In this document: one piece after another, positions 24,796-34,054 of the stretch
Layout: each line of letters starts with the position of its first letter
Position numbering within the stretch: position 1 is the first letter of the stretch
Assembly: GCA_963675625.1 (NCBI GenBank)
Contig: OY776497.1
Coordinates: 434,001 to 498,000, forward strand
Direction of reading: 5' to 3'
Length of the DNA: 64,000 nt
DNA from: F22 sp963675625
Lineage (GTDB): Bacteria; Bacteroidota; Bacteroidia; Bacteroidales; Bacteroidaceae
Notes under the pieces: generated by a model
Database searches by the model: none
What the model saw: the letters and a program-made list of their open reading frames with translations, nothing else
Told to the model about the DNA's origin: nothing
Made by a program: the position numbers and the translations under genes

Positions 24796-24827
24796 CAAAT
24801 ATACCACCTTTTACGACAATAACAAAG
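24796..24827 (-). promoter_or_regulatory. Promoter of the leu operon
   Basis: On the minus strand, CTTTG (24827-24823) is followed after 19 bases by TATATTTG (24803-24796). This is a full match to the Bacteroidetes primary promoter and is placed just before the leader peptide. Confidence 0.8.
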
Positions 24828-24926
24828 TTTCAATGCCTTTTTTTTGAGAAAACTGTAGTTGAAAGAATGATATTCTGATGTATTTATTACATAGACTTTC
24901 TAAAACGTACGGATAAGACACAAAAA

Positions 24927-24955
24927 AAGGTGTGCCCCTTTTCAGGGCACACCTT
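24927..24955 (-). terminator. Terminator of valS
   Basis: A perfect 11-bp stem (AAGGTGTGCCC with GGGCACACCTT) and a seven-base loop, followed on the minus strand by seven T, 27 bases after the valS stop. Confidence 0.85.
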
Positions 24956-24981
24956 ATTATATAATGTGTATGACGTACTTT

Positions 24982-27627
24982 TTAGCCTTTCAACTTAGCA
25001 ATGGCTTCTTCCAAAGAAGCAATGATAGCTTCTGAATCGGCTTGCTTCTTCTTTTCCAAAGCAATGACTTGTTCAGGAGCATTGGCCACGAAACGTTCGT
25101 TGCTCAATTTCTTCATGATGCCATTCAAGAATCCACGTTTAGCTTGTAGTTCTTTTTCCATACGAGCTATTTCAGCTTCTACATCGATCAATCCCCCCAA
25201 TGGCACAGCAAATTCTGTTGTGCCTACCATAAAGGTTGCCGCGCCGTCTTCAAAGGTATCAACCAAGGTGATATCAGAAAGATGACACACTTTGGTGATA
25301 ACTGATTGATAGGTGTCAATATCTTCGGCAAGCACTGTTTGCTGATGCTGTAAACTCAATGCTTCTTTTTGAGGGATATTGCGCTTAGTACGGATAGTAC
25401 GTACACCTGATACAATATCTTTCATCACATCAAAATGCTTCACAAGCTCTACTTGACGCTCTGGAGCGATTGTGCTTGTTGGCAATTGTTGAAGCATGAT
25501 ACTTTGTCCGTCTTCACGAGGCTGAAGGGCATGCCATAATTCTTCTGTGATAAATGGCATAAATGGATGCAACATGCTCAACAGTTGGTCGAAGTATCCG
25601 AGTACTTTATTGTATGTAGCCGCATCAATAGGTTCTCCATAAGCTGGCTTGACGATTTCGAGCAACCATGCTGAGAACTCATCTCTAAATAGCTTGTACA
25701 CGAGCATTAAGGCTTCGCTCAATCGATACTTGCTGTATAGGTCTTCTAACTCTGCTTGTGTTTGAGCCATCAAAGCATCAAACCATTCTAGAGATAATGC
25801 ACTAGCGGTGGGCATCTCAATGGCTTCAGAAACTTCCCATCCTTTGACTAGACGGAATGCATTCCAAATCTTATTATTGAAGTTACGGCCTTGCTCGCAA
25901 AGAGCCTCATCAAACAAGATGTCGTTACCAGCAGGAGCTGCAAGCATCATACCCATACGTACGCCATCAGCGCCATATTGAGCAATCAAGTCAAGTGGAT
26001 CTGGAGAATTCCCCAAACTCTTAGACATCTTTCGACCTTGTCCATCGCGCACGATACCTGTGAAGTACACATTCTTAAATGGCATATCTTGCTTGTACTC
26101 ATATCCTGCCATAATCATACGGGCTACCCAGAAGAAGATGATATCTGGACCAGTCACAAGATCGGCTGTTGGATAGTAATAAGCAAGTTCTTCATTATCT
26201 GGGTGGTTGATACCGTCAAACAAAGATATCGGCCACAACCAAGATGAGAACCAAGTATCTAGACAATCTTCATCTTGACGTAGGTCTTCGATTTGAAGAT
26301 CGGCTTGTCCACTCTTTTCGCGCGCCTGAGCCAAAGCATCTTCGGCTGTCTCTGCTACAACATACCCACCTTCTGGCAAGAAGTATGCTGGGATACGATG
26401 TCCCCACCATAGCTGACGAGAGATACACCAGTCCTTGATGTTTTCCAACCAATGGCGATAGGTGTTCTTATATTTAGTTGGGAAGAAGCAAATCTCATCT
26501 TCCATAACTGGTTTAAGGGCAATATCTGCTAGGTGTTCCATCTTAAGGAACCACTGCATAGACAACTTAGGTTCGATCACGACGTTGGTACGTTCGCTAT
26601 ATCCTACCTTATTGGTATAATCTTCGATCTTTTCCAATAGATTGGCTGCTTCTAAGTCTTGTACGATTTGCTTACGCACCTCGAAACGGTCCATGCCTTC
26701 ATACAAACCTACTCCATCGGCAATAGTACCGTTGTCATTGAAGATATCAATACTTGGTAAATTATATTTTTCACCAAGCATGTAGTCATTGACATCGTGA
26801 GCAGGAGTCACTTTCAAACATCCGGTACCAAATTCGATATCTACATAAGTATCTTCGATAACTGGGATAGTACGGTTGACCAAAGGCACGATCACTTTCT
26901 TACCTTTCAAGTGAGCATTCTTTGGATCTTCTGGGTTAATACACATCGCCGTATCCCCCATGATGGTTTCTGGACGTGTAGTGGCTACAACGGCATAGGT
27001 ATCTTCCTCGCCTTCTACACGATAACGAAGATAGTATAATTTACCATTCTCTTCTTTGTGAATAACCTCTTCATCAGAAAGGGCTGTCAATGCAGCTGGA
27101 TCCCAATTGACCATGCGCACACCGCGATAAATCAAACCTTTCTTATATAGATCTACGAAAACTTTGATAACACTTTCGCTACGCACTTCGTCCATAGTGA
27201 AGGCTGTACGGTCCCAATCGCATGATGCACCTAGCTTGCGCAATTGTTTAAGGATAATACCTCCATGTTCTTCGGTCCAATCCCAAGCATGCTTCAAAAA
27301 CTCATCGCGTGTAAGATCGTCCTTTTTAATTCCTTGTTGGGCAAGACGGTTGACGACCTTTGCTTCTGTAGCAATTGAGGCGTGATCGGTACCTGGTACC
27401 CAACATGCATTCTTACCTTGCTGGCGAGCGTGGCGTACCAAAATATCTTGAATGGTATTGTTGAGCATATGTCCCATATGCAACACCCCTGTCACATTTG
27501 GAGGAGGGATCACTACTGTATAGGGTTCACGCTCATCTGGCGTACTTTTGAACAATTTGTGTTCAAGCCAATATGCATACCATTTGGATTCGACCTCTTT
27601 GGGGTCGTACTTGCTTGCTATTTCCAT
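24982..27627 (-). CDS. valS: Valyl-tRNA synthetase
   Basis: ValRS charges tRNA-Val. The 881-residue class I enzyme has the HIGH-type motif (PPPNVTGVLHMGHM), the KMSKS motif (GRKMSKSLGNSPDP), the editing domain between them, and a C-terminal coiled coil (residues about 815-880, rich in Glu and Lys) that binds tRNA. Length is normal. It has its own -7 box at 27668-27675 and its own terminator, so it is transcribed alone despite lying next to the leucine operon. Confidence 0.97.
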   Translation of the reverse strand: MEIASKYDPKEVESKWYAYWLEHKLFKSTPDEREPYTVVIPPPNVTGVLHMGHMLNNTIQDILVRHARQQGKNACWVPGTDHASIATEAKVVNRLAQQGIKKDDLTRDEFLKHAWDWTEEHGGIILKQLRKLGASCDWDRTAFTMDEVRSESVIKVFVDLYKKGLIYRGVRMVNWDPAALTALSDEEVIHKEENGKLYYLRYRVEGEEDTYAVVATTRPETIMGDTAMCINPEDPKNAHLKGKKVIVPLVNRTIPVIEDTYVDIEFGTGCLKVTPAHDVNDYMLGEKYNLPSIDIFNDNGTIADGVGLYEGMDRFEVRKQIVQDLEAANLLEKIEDYTNKVGYSERTNVVIEPKLSMQWFLKMEHLADIALKPVMEDEICFFPTKYKNTYRHWLENIKDWCISRQLWWGHRIPAYFLPEGGYVVAETAEDALAQAREKSGQADLQIEDLRQDEDCLDTWFSSWLWPISLFDGINHPDNEELAYYYPTADLVTGPDIIFFWVARMIMAGYEYKQDMPFKNVYFTGIVRDGQGRKMSKSLGNSPDPLDLIAQYGADGVRMGMMLAAPAGNDILFDEALCEQGRNFNNKIWNAFRLVKGWEVSEAIEMPTASALSLEWFDALMAQTQAELEDLYSKYRLSEALMLVYKLFRDEFSAWLLEIVKPAYGEPIDAATYNKVLGYFDQLLSMLHPFMPFITEELWHALQPREDGQSIMLQQLPTSTIAPERQVELVKHFDVMKDIVSGVRTIRTKRNIPQKEALSLQHQQTVLAEDIDTYQSVITKVCHLSDITLVDTFEDGAATFMVGTTEFAVPLGGLIDVEAEIARMEKELQAKRGFLNGIMKKLSNERFVANAPEQVIALEKKKQADSEAIIASLEEAIAKLKG

Positions 27628-27667
27628 GAAAATCTATATTGATTTTGTACTTTTCGTTTATGAGCGA

Positions 27668-27675
27668 CAAATTTA
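27668..27675 (-). promoter_or_regulatory. -7 box of valS
   Basis: The minus strand reads TAAATTTG about 40 bases before the valS start. Confidence 0.5.
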
Positions 27676-27737
27676 CAGCTATTCCTTGATATATACAAGT
27701 AGAAGGGGGGCTTTAGCGATTTTTTTACTAAAAGATT

Positions 27738-27767
27738 TTTGAATATCGGTATATCATAGTACATTTG
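27738..27767 (+). promoter_or_regulatory. Promoter of panB
   Basis: TTTG (27738-27741), 18 bases, then TACATTTG (27760-27767). The leader to panB is about 80 bases. Confidence 0.6.
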
Positions 27768-27854
27768 CAGGCTGTTAACTTGTCAATGACCTACAATAAG
27801 GGAAATTGACAGAGAAATAAATTAAGTATTTAGTAGAACAAAAGACAAAACGTT

Positions 27855-28676
27855 ATGGCAAGTTATTTGGGTGAAAACCCTCGTAAAGTGACTACTCACC
27901 GATTGACAGAGATGAAGCAACGTGGAGAAAAAATTTCCATGCTTACTGCTTATGATTATACAATGGCTCAGATTGTTGATCAATCTGGTGTTGATGTCAT
28001 TCTTGTTGGCGATTCAGCATCGAATGTGATGGCTGGAAATATTACAACGCTTCCTATCACTCTAGATCAGATGATCTACCATGGAACATCAGTAATGCGT
28101 GCGGTACAACGCGCCCTTGTTGTGGTAGACATGCCTTTCGGTAGTTATCAAGGTAACTCTAAAGAAGGTCTTTCTAGCGCCATCCGCATCATGAAGGAAA
28201 CTGGTGCCGATGCAATCAAATTAGAAGGTGGAGAAGAAATTATCGAAACTGTTCGCCGTATTCTAAGCGCAGGTATTCCTATCATGGGGCACTTAGGATT
28301 GATGCCTCAATCTATCAATAAATACGGCACATACGCTGTACGTGCAAAAGAGCAAGATGAAGCCGAAAAACTGATCCGCGATGCAAAATTGTTGGAAGAA
28401 GCAGGTTGTTTTGCAGTCGTATTGGAAAAGATCCCTTCGGCACTTGCAGCACAAGTCACTAAAGAGCTATCCATTCCAGTCATTGGTATTGGCGCTGGCA
28501 ACTGTGCAGACGGACAAGTACTAGTGATCCAAGATATGCTGGGAATGAACCATGGATTTTCTCCACGTTTCTTACGTCGATATGCTGACTTGTATTCTAC
28601 AATGACCGAGGCTATTCACCAATATAGCGAAGATGTAAAATCTGGGGACTTCCCGAGTGCAAAGGAACAATACTAA
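27855..28676 (+). CDS. panB: 3-methyl-2-oxobutanoate hydroxymethyltransferase
   Basis: PanB transfers a hydroxymethyl group to 2-oxoisovalerate, the first step toward pantothenate and CoA. The 273 residues hold the family stretches MLTAYDYTMAQIVD, VGDSASNVMAG, DMPFGSYQ, IMGHLGLMPQSIN and GIGAGNCADGQVLV, with the conserved metal-binding Asp/Glu residues. Its substrate is also the LeuA substrate. Its stop codon overlaps a Shine-Dalgarno-like AAGGAGG that serves the next gene. Confidence 0.96.
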   Translation: MASYLGENPRKVTTHRLTEMKQRGEKISMLTAYDYTMAQIVDQSGVDVILVGDSASNVMAGNITTLPITLDQMIYHGTSVMRAVQRALVVVDMPFGSYQGNSKEGLSSAIRIMKETGADAIKLEGGEEIIETVRRILSAGIPIMGHLGLMPQSINKYGTYAVRAKEQDEAEKLIRDAKLLEEAGCFAVVLEKIPSALAAQVTKELSIPVIGIGAGNCADGQVLVIQDMLGMNHGFSPRFLRRYADLYSTMTEAIHQYSEDVKSGDFPSAKEQY

Positions 28677-28681
28677 GGAGG
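28675..28681 (+). promoter_or_regulatory. Strong Shine-Dalgarno sequence before the transporter gene
   Basis: AAGGAGG overlaps the panB stop and lies four bases before the next ATG. Such sites are rare in this window, whose genes mostly lack them. Confidence 0.6.
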
Positions 28682-28685
28682 TCGC

Positions 28686-29723
28686 ATGAAACAGGAACAA
28701 ACATCTGTATGGACTGGATCGTTCATTAAGGTTTTAGCTAGCAATTTCTTTTTATTTGCTGCACTCTTTTTTGTCATCCCTAGTCTACCTGAGTGGATAG
28801 CAATGCATACTTCATTGAATGGCATCAATGGACACCTTATGTTATTAGGAATTCCTCTCGGCATGATTTTGATTGGCCCATTCAATGCTTTCTTGTTTCA
28901 AAGATTTCGACGTAAACACGTAGGAATGTGGGCTATTTTCATTATGAGTCTTCTCCCTACTATGTATTTTTATGCTACAGAAATCTGGCAATATATCTGT
29001 TTAGTCATTATTCATGGCATGGCTTTTAGCAGTGCACTCAATTTAGACATCACTGTACATATTGATATTACGTATAGTGACCATCGCAAAACAGCCAATG
29101 CTTTATTGATTAAGACAGCCATGATTGCTCAAGCTGTTGGCTTCTTAGTCGGTGATCTTGTACACGACAGGCTAAGTGACGCGGGCTCTAGCCAAACGTT
29201 TTTTAATGTGGCGACTGCTTTAAGCATCATTCCATTGTTATTTATTCTTGCCGTAAAAGTTCCATTCCGTGCACCTATTGAAATGAAACGGTGTACACTA
29301 GACCGATTTTGGCTACCCAGTGCGTTTGTACTGACTGCCAATCTAATGCTTTTTGCATTCAGTGCGGGATTATGGATCATGAACAGACATATCGAGAAAG
29401 AACAAGTAGACTTTATCCTAGCAGGAAAGATTGTCATCATCTTGTGTATTGTCATAGCAGGTGTACCCAAACTGATACAAATGTATATGGGACTAGCCAC
29501 ACACTGTCAACGATGTACTGCAAATAGCACGTTATTCTTAACATGGATCTTCGGACTTATTGCAGGTGCTATTACTGCGGTTTATCTGGCAAGCATAGAC
29601 CTGATTGTACCCGTACAAGCTATCGCTATGGGCTGCTTGGTTGCTTCTATTGTGCTCTTCTTGACCGTTGTAAAGAAGTACTATAAAAGACATCAACGTA
29701 AAGAAAAAAAATACGATATCTAA
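28686..29723 (+). CDS. MFS-like membrane transporter
   Basis: The 345-residue protein has about ten hydrophobic helices, with the first pair at residues 18-38 and 48-70 and a FQRFRRKHVG loop that resembles the MFS loop between helices 2 and 3. It is shorter than the usual 12-helix carrier of about 400 residues. It is translationally close to panB (nine bases apart), so it may move a pathway compound, but no substrate can be inferred. Its transcript ends at the hairpin at 29769. Confidence 0.7.
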   Translation: MKQEQTSVWTGSFIKVLASNFFLFAALFFVIPSLPEWIAMHTSLNGINGHLMLLGIPLGMILIGPFNAFLFQRFRRKHVGMWAIFIMSLLPTMYFYATEIWQYICLVIIHGMAFSSALNLDITVHIDITYSDHRKTANALLIKTAMIAQAVGFLVGDLVHDRLSDAGSSQTFFNVATALSIIPLLFILAVKVPFRAPIEMKRCTLDRFWLPSAFVLTANLMLFAFSAGLWIMNRHIEKEQVDFILAGKIVIILCIVIAGVPKLIQMYMGLATHCQRCTANSTLFLTWIFGLIAGAITAVYLASIDLIVPVQAIAMGCLVASIVLFLTVVKKYYKRHQRKEKKYDI

Positions 29724-29768
29724 GGAAGGCAACTTAAAGCCATCTACAGATTAAAGCCAATAAAAAAA

Positions 29769-29795
29769 TGGGTGTGTCATTCTTTGACACACCCA
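29769..29795 (+). terminator. Terminator of the panB operon
   Basis: TGGGTGTGTCA and TGACACACCCA form a perfect 11-bp stem flanked by A- and T-runs, 45 bases after the transporter stop. Confidence 0.85.
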
Positions 29796-29843
29796 TTTTT
29801 TACTTCATCTTGAGTGCTTACAATGAGATGCGGCTATACAAAT

Positions 29844-29917
29844 AACCAAGGTGTAAACACGCACATTTAAGGCGTAAATCTGAATATTTAAGGCTTAAAT
29901 GTAGATATTTAAGGCGT
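29844..29917. repeat. Imperfect 21-base tandem repeats
   Basis: Units of 21 bases start at 29844 (degenerate), 29865 and 29886, and a half unit at 29907. The shared core is ATTTAAGGC followed by AAAT. They lie in the gap between the panB operon terminator and the tRNA genes; nothing else is seen there. Confidence 0.7.
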
Positions 29918-30004
29918 GTGCACAACCTTATAAAAAGGCAGAAAAAAATGCAGCGCAAAATGACGAATCATTTTACGCTGCTATCTAAATCTGAATTATG
30001 GTGA

Positions 30005-30076
30005 GCGGAAGACGGGGCTCAAACCCGCGACCCTCAGCTTGGAAGGCTGATGCTCTATCAACTGAGCTACTTCCGC
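30005..30076 (-). tRNA. tRNA-Gly (anticodon TCC)
   Basis: On the minus strand the 72-base sequence folds as a tRNA: acceptor GCGGAAG with CTTCCGC, D arm GCTC/GAGC, anticodon stem TCAGC/GCTGA around loop CTTCCAA, and T arm GCGGG TTTGAGC CCCGT. The CCA end is not encoded. Confidence 0.95.
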
Positions 30077-30088
30077 AAAAATAGATGT

Positions 30089-30170
30089 GGGCGAAGAAGG
30101 ATTCGAACCTCCGAAGTCGAAAGACAGCAGATTTACAGTCTGCCCCATTTGGCCACTCTGGTATTCGCCC
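30089..30170 (-). tRNA. tRNA-Tyr (anticodon GTA)
   Basis: The 82-base minus-strand sequence has acceptor GGGCGAA/TTCGCCC, anticodon stem CAGA/TCTG around a GTA anticodon, a long variable arm as expected for tRNA-Tyr, and T loop GGTTCGAATCC. It lies 12 bases upstream of tRNA-Gly and is probably co-transcribed with it. Confidence 0.95.
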
Positions 30171-30363
30171 GACTTTATTGAAAAGCCCATAAACAGGAGT
30201 GTTTACCCTTATTTTAGGAGCTTTATTTCTCAAAAGCGATGCAAAGATAAAGACTTTATTTTTACATTCCAAATATTATCCTACTTTTTTTTGATTTTGT
30301 GCAAAATAAGTACTGAGGGTAATAATTCTCTCATTCATCATAGACATTTTATCAGATTCTAAT

Positions 30364-30371
30364 TATATTTG
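30364..30371 (+). promoter_or_regulatory. -7 box of the FUSC gene
   Basis: TATATTTG about 28 bases before the start at 30399. Confidence 0.5.
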
Positions 30372-30398
30372 TCTAGTATCTTTTAGCTACAATAGACT

Positions 30399-32432
30399 AT
30401 GACGATAAACAAAGAACGCCTATACAAAATATATACGACAGTAGAATCTCCCTTATGGATCACTATAAGTGTGTTTATTGTTGTTCTTCCATTTTTCTTG
30501 ATTCAACAAATCAACTGGGGATTAGCTGCTGCACTTGGGGTTGTGGCTGCCGCCATCTCTCAACGTGACGAACATCCTATCAGTAGGACACGAAGTATGA
30601 TTGTCATGTTGGTGGGATTTACTATGACGACATGTTGCGCGTCTTTACTCAAACCGTACCCAGTGCTATTTACTATAGGATTAGGGGTAAGTGCAATAGC
30701 ATTTGTCTTGATAGGGGGTATCTCACAACATCTACGAGCTATTAGTTATGGAGCTATTCTGATCAGTATCTATGCTACGATTGTATTCTCGTCTAAGGAG
30801 GCTTGGTATGTGAAACCTCTACTGCTCAATATAGGGGCTATCGTCTACAGTGTCTTGTCTTGGATATTATTGGTGCGGGCACCACGCAAACCACTGGCCA
30901 AACATTTAGCTAGAGGGTATGAAGCATTGGCTGATTATCTGGAGGTCAAAAGTCGATTATTGATTCATCCAGATGCACGGTATGTGCGTGAACAACAAGC
31001 GGATAAGAACCTAGCTGTTGTCGCTGCTCTAGAAAATGCCAAGGATGTGCTCAACAACTATGGGCAATATGACAATCAAGAAAAACTCATGATCTATATG
31101 CAGCAATTTATGTTGCTACAAAGCTTACATGAACGAGCCACTTCGAGCCATGACTTCTACGAACAATTGGCTAAGGACAAGACCTACACGGACATCTTAC
31201 AAGGCATCGCCGAACTGATGCACCAATTAAGTCACGCGAGTCGTTTGGTGGCCGAACATATACGAGATGGAAAAGAATATGAACATCCAGTGGCTATCTC
31301 GTGGCTAATAGAATCGCTAGAAAATAGGATCAAGCAGTTGCCTCAAACGTCGAATCAGAATCTAGAGTTGTTATTGCACAACTTATGGCGGTCGCATATC
31401 AACTTATCTAAAATCAATGAGCAGGTGGACTATACCGCTATGCCTGAACTTGAAAAAGAAGAACGAAGTGCATGGCAAAGATTGATCAGCCAAATCAATC
31501 TAAACGATTCCAGAATGCGATATGCCATCAGACTAAGTTTATGCTTTGTGATCGGTACAATGATCGGATATTTGGGACATTTTCAAACTCCCGAATGGAT
31601 TCCGCTTACGGCTCTATTTGTGAGTCAAACAAGTTATAGAGAAACTAGAAGGCGACTTTCTCAACGTGTAGCAGGAACGATTATTGGACTAATCTTAGGT
31701 GCGACAGCACTTATTCTACTTCCTACATCGCTGGGACATTTAGTGATGCTTCTAGCTGCCACATTTGCGTTCTTCTGGTGGTTGCCTAAAAATTATGCGA
31801 TAGCAGTCATCTTTATCACCATGTTTGTTTTAGAAGCCAGTGCACTAGACGGTACTGGTGGATGGAGTATATTATGGCCACGACTAGTGGATACTTGCAT
31901 TGGAGCCGTACTCAGTTTTGGAGTCATGCGATTATTATGGCCAGATTGGCAACACAAGCGACTTCCTGCTCTTATGGAAACAGCCATGCATGCGAATATA
32001 GCCTATTTCGATGCAATCATGCAGCAGTGGCATGCTGGTATCGAAAACGACGACTTGGCATATCGTGTGGTTAGAAGAAAAGCACATATTGCTGACAACG
32101 CTATCACCCAAGCGAGACGTAGCATTATCATAGAGCCAAGAAAAGGTCAGGAAAGTGTAGAGATATTGATGCGACACGCTTATCAAAATCATGCCTTACT
32201 ATCGTACATATCTGCTCTAGGGGCACACCGGCATAGTCAGTTGTCACAAAATGATTTATTAAAGCAAGTTGAACAAACCATCAGAATGCACATGACGGGA
32301 GCATCCAATAAGGACACATTAAGCAACTGCATACACCAACTGAAGTTTGAAATAAAAAGAACAACAACTAAAGAGCAACTGCAAACTTATCGGTTATTCT
32401 ATAATATTGCTTACTTGCTATCTCAATACTAA
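30399..32432 (+). CDS. FUSC-family (YccS/YhfK-like) membrane protein
   Basis: The 677-residue protein has two sets of about six membrane helices (residues about 15-160 and 375-510), each followed by a cytoplasmic helical region. This duplicated layout is typical of the FUSC family, which includes the aromatic acid exporter AaeB and YccS. The second half has the conserved RYAIRLSLCFVIGT and SQRVAGTIIG stretches. Its substrate is unknown. It is transcribed alone and convergent with a lipoprotein gene, 20 bases apart. Confidence 0.85.
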   Translation: MTINKERLYKIYTTVESPLWITISVFIVVLPFFLIQQINWGLAAALGVVAAAISQRDEHPISRTRSMIVMLVGFTMTTCCASLLKPYPVLFTIGLGVSAIAFVLIGGISQHLRAISYGAILISIYATIVFSSKEAWYVKPLLLNIGAIVYSVLSWILLVRAPRKPLAKHLARGYEALADYLEVKSRLLIHPDARYVREQQADKNLAVVAALENAKDVLNNYGQYDNQEKLMIYMQQFMLLQSLHERATSSHDFYEQLAKDKTYTDILQGIAELMHQLSHASRLVAEHIRDGKEYEHPVAISWLIESLENRIKQLPQTSNQNLELLLHNLWRSHINLSKINEQVDYTAMPELEKEERSAWQRLISQINLNDSRMRYAIRLSLCFVIGTMIGYLGHFQTPEWIPLTALFVSQTSYRETRRRLSQRVAGTIIGLILGATALILLPTSLGHLVMLLAATFAFFWWLPKNYAIAVIFITMFVLEASALDGTGGWSILWPRLVDTCIGAVLSFGVMRLLWPDWQHKRLPALMETAMHANIAYFDAIMQQWHAGIENDDLAYRVVRRKAHIADNAITQARRSIIIEPRKGQESVEILMRHAYQNHALLSYISALGAHRHSQLSQNDLLKQVEQTIRMHMTGASNKDTLSNCIHQLKFEIKRTTTKEQLQTYRLFYNIAYLLSQY

Positions 32433-32452
32433 TGAGGAGTTATGCAAAGAAA

Positions 32453-33994
32453 CTATTGACAAAGTTCCAATAAATAATCACGTGTTGCCCCTGGTTTGAG
32501 CATTTTGGTAAAATAGATAGCATCCCATTTATTATAAATATACCCACTTTGGTATTTTGTATAATAATCTTCTACATAATGGCGAGCTAGATCTATTAAG
32601 AATTTGCGACAATCGATATTGATCATAACCCCATCTCCATAGGATGCATGATAATTTGCATAAGACATACCAGTAGTGACGTCATCAGCCTCTATAGAAA
32701 CAATATGTTGCATATCGGCCCCTACAAGATTGAGTGTGGTAGCAGGGTAATAAAAAGAATTTTCCGTAGGTAAAGTTACAGTCAACTCTAAAGTATTGCC
32801 ATCAATCTTTTTCTCTATCTGTGCATGTTGACGATAATAATTGTATTCATAGTATTCTTCTTGAGAAGGCATCCAAATAACGTCGCTACCATCTTTGCCA
32901 TACTTATCATTGATCCCTTTGAACCAAGTGTACACATATGACGCACAAGTACCATGTACACCAATACTGACAGCTGGTCGATTATCAAAATCAATAGCCA
33001 TCGCATTGTCACACATATCTACCCAACTCTTATTTGCACCAAAACTTCTGAAATCGCGGAATATAGTTGATTTATCTAAGTCTCCATGGACTTGAGCTGG
33101 AACAAGAAATAAATCGGCATTTTCTTGAGCAGTCAACACTTTAATACCAAGATTTGGATTTTGCAACACAGCATCCAGATAAGATCTATTGCCATTAGGC
33201 TCGCACAACATTTTTGTGCCACGTCCATTTAAACTATCTGCTATTTGCTCTTGAATATCTGCTAGACCTCGAGCTATAACTGGCAGATCATGAACTAGAG
33301 TAACTGGAATATCTGCATCATGAAGAGAAACTCCTACGCCATAATTGGCCATATATCGCACATCATTCCACGAGATACTAGAATCGTTTCCTTTATACAC
33401 TAATCTGGTTTTTGTTTCACTATCATACAGATTGTCTAAAAGTGTGGAAGAGGATATATCATAATTATGATCAACGCCAAAGCCTCCTAGAAAAGGCATG
33501 ACAGTCATAGTAAAATTAAATCGCACTTCATTGCCCGCACCATCTGTACAACCTAGAGTTTTAGAAGGCATGACATATGGATGGTCATGCATATCAAAAA
33601 ATAACAACTCTTCTATATGGTAGAAATAAGCATGTTCTTCTTCATATCTAGTATCTGATCCAAAAGGACGGCCATTCAACATCGCCCAAGTATAACACAA
33701 TGTAGAATGTCTACTGTCATCTTGAGAAAGCAAGAATAAGAGTTCCTTATTATATTTAAGAGGGGGAATTTCGACATTAAGGCTGTTTAAATCAACTGTA
33801 CCGTCAGTCACAATCTTAATCGTAGTGGTTGGATTGGTCACTTCATCACCAAAATCATACATCCAGGGTTTATAATATATTGGAGTACCATTAGCTCCTG
33901 TTGTTTCCATTGACATTCCGCATGAATGTAGGACGCAAGCTACAAAACAAAGACTAACACCTTTAAAAATACGATTCAACAAACTCTTCTGCAT
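32453..33994 (-). CDS. Large lipoprotein, possibly with a deacetylase-like fold
   Basis: A 513-residue protein with a signal sequence ending in lipobox LHSC (Cys at about 25). The mature region starts with polar beta segments and then has FLLSQDDSRHSTLCY, which resembles the first motif of polysaccharide-deacetylase-like domains but is not a clear match. A later segment, AVSIGVHGTCASYVYTW, could belong to the same fold. There is no close partner; the gene is convergent with the FUSC gene. The functional call is tentative. Confidence 0.55.
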   Translation of the reverse strand: MQKSLLNRIFKGVSLCFVACVLHSCGMSMETTGANGTPIYYKPWMYDFGDEVTNPTTTIKIVTDGTVDLNSLNVEIPPLKYNKELLFLLSQDDSRHSTLCYTWAMLNGRPFGSDTRYEEEHAYFYHIEELLFFDMHDHPYVMPSKTLGCTDGAGNEVRFNFTMTVMPFLGGFGVDHNYDISSSTLLDNLYDSETKTRLVYKGNDSSISWNDVRYMANYGVGVSLHDADIPVTLVHDLPVIARGLADIQEQIADSLNGRGTKMLCEPNGNRSYLDAVLQNPNLGIKVLTAQENADLFLVPAQVHGDLDKSTIFRDFRSFGANKSWVDMCDNAMAIDFDNRPAVSIGVHGTCASYVYTWFKGINDKYGKDGSDVIWMPSQEEYYEYNYYRQHAQIEKKIDGNTLELTVTLPTENSFYYPATTLNLVGADMQHIVSIEADDVTTGMSYANYHASYGDGVMINIDCRKFLIDLARHYVEDYYTKYQSGYIYNKWDAIYFTKMLKPGATRDYLLELCQ

Positions 33995-34054
33995 AGCTAT
34001 TCTATTTTGCTTTTTTATGTGTACTGTGTAAGTTTTGGTCGACTATGTCAACCA

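Noticed and set aside
27628..27854. T-box or leader peptide before valS
   Set aside because: Only a simple promoter and a leader of about 35 bases are seen, with no Val-rich frame or hairpin.
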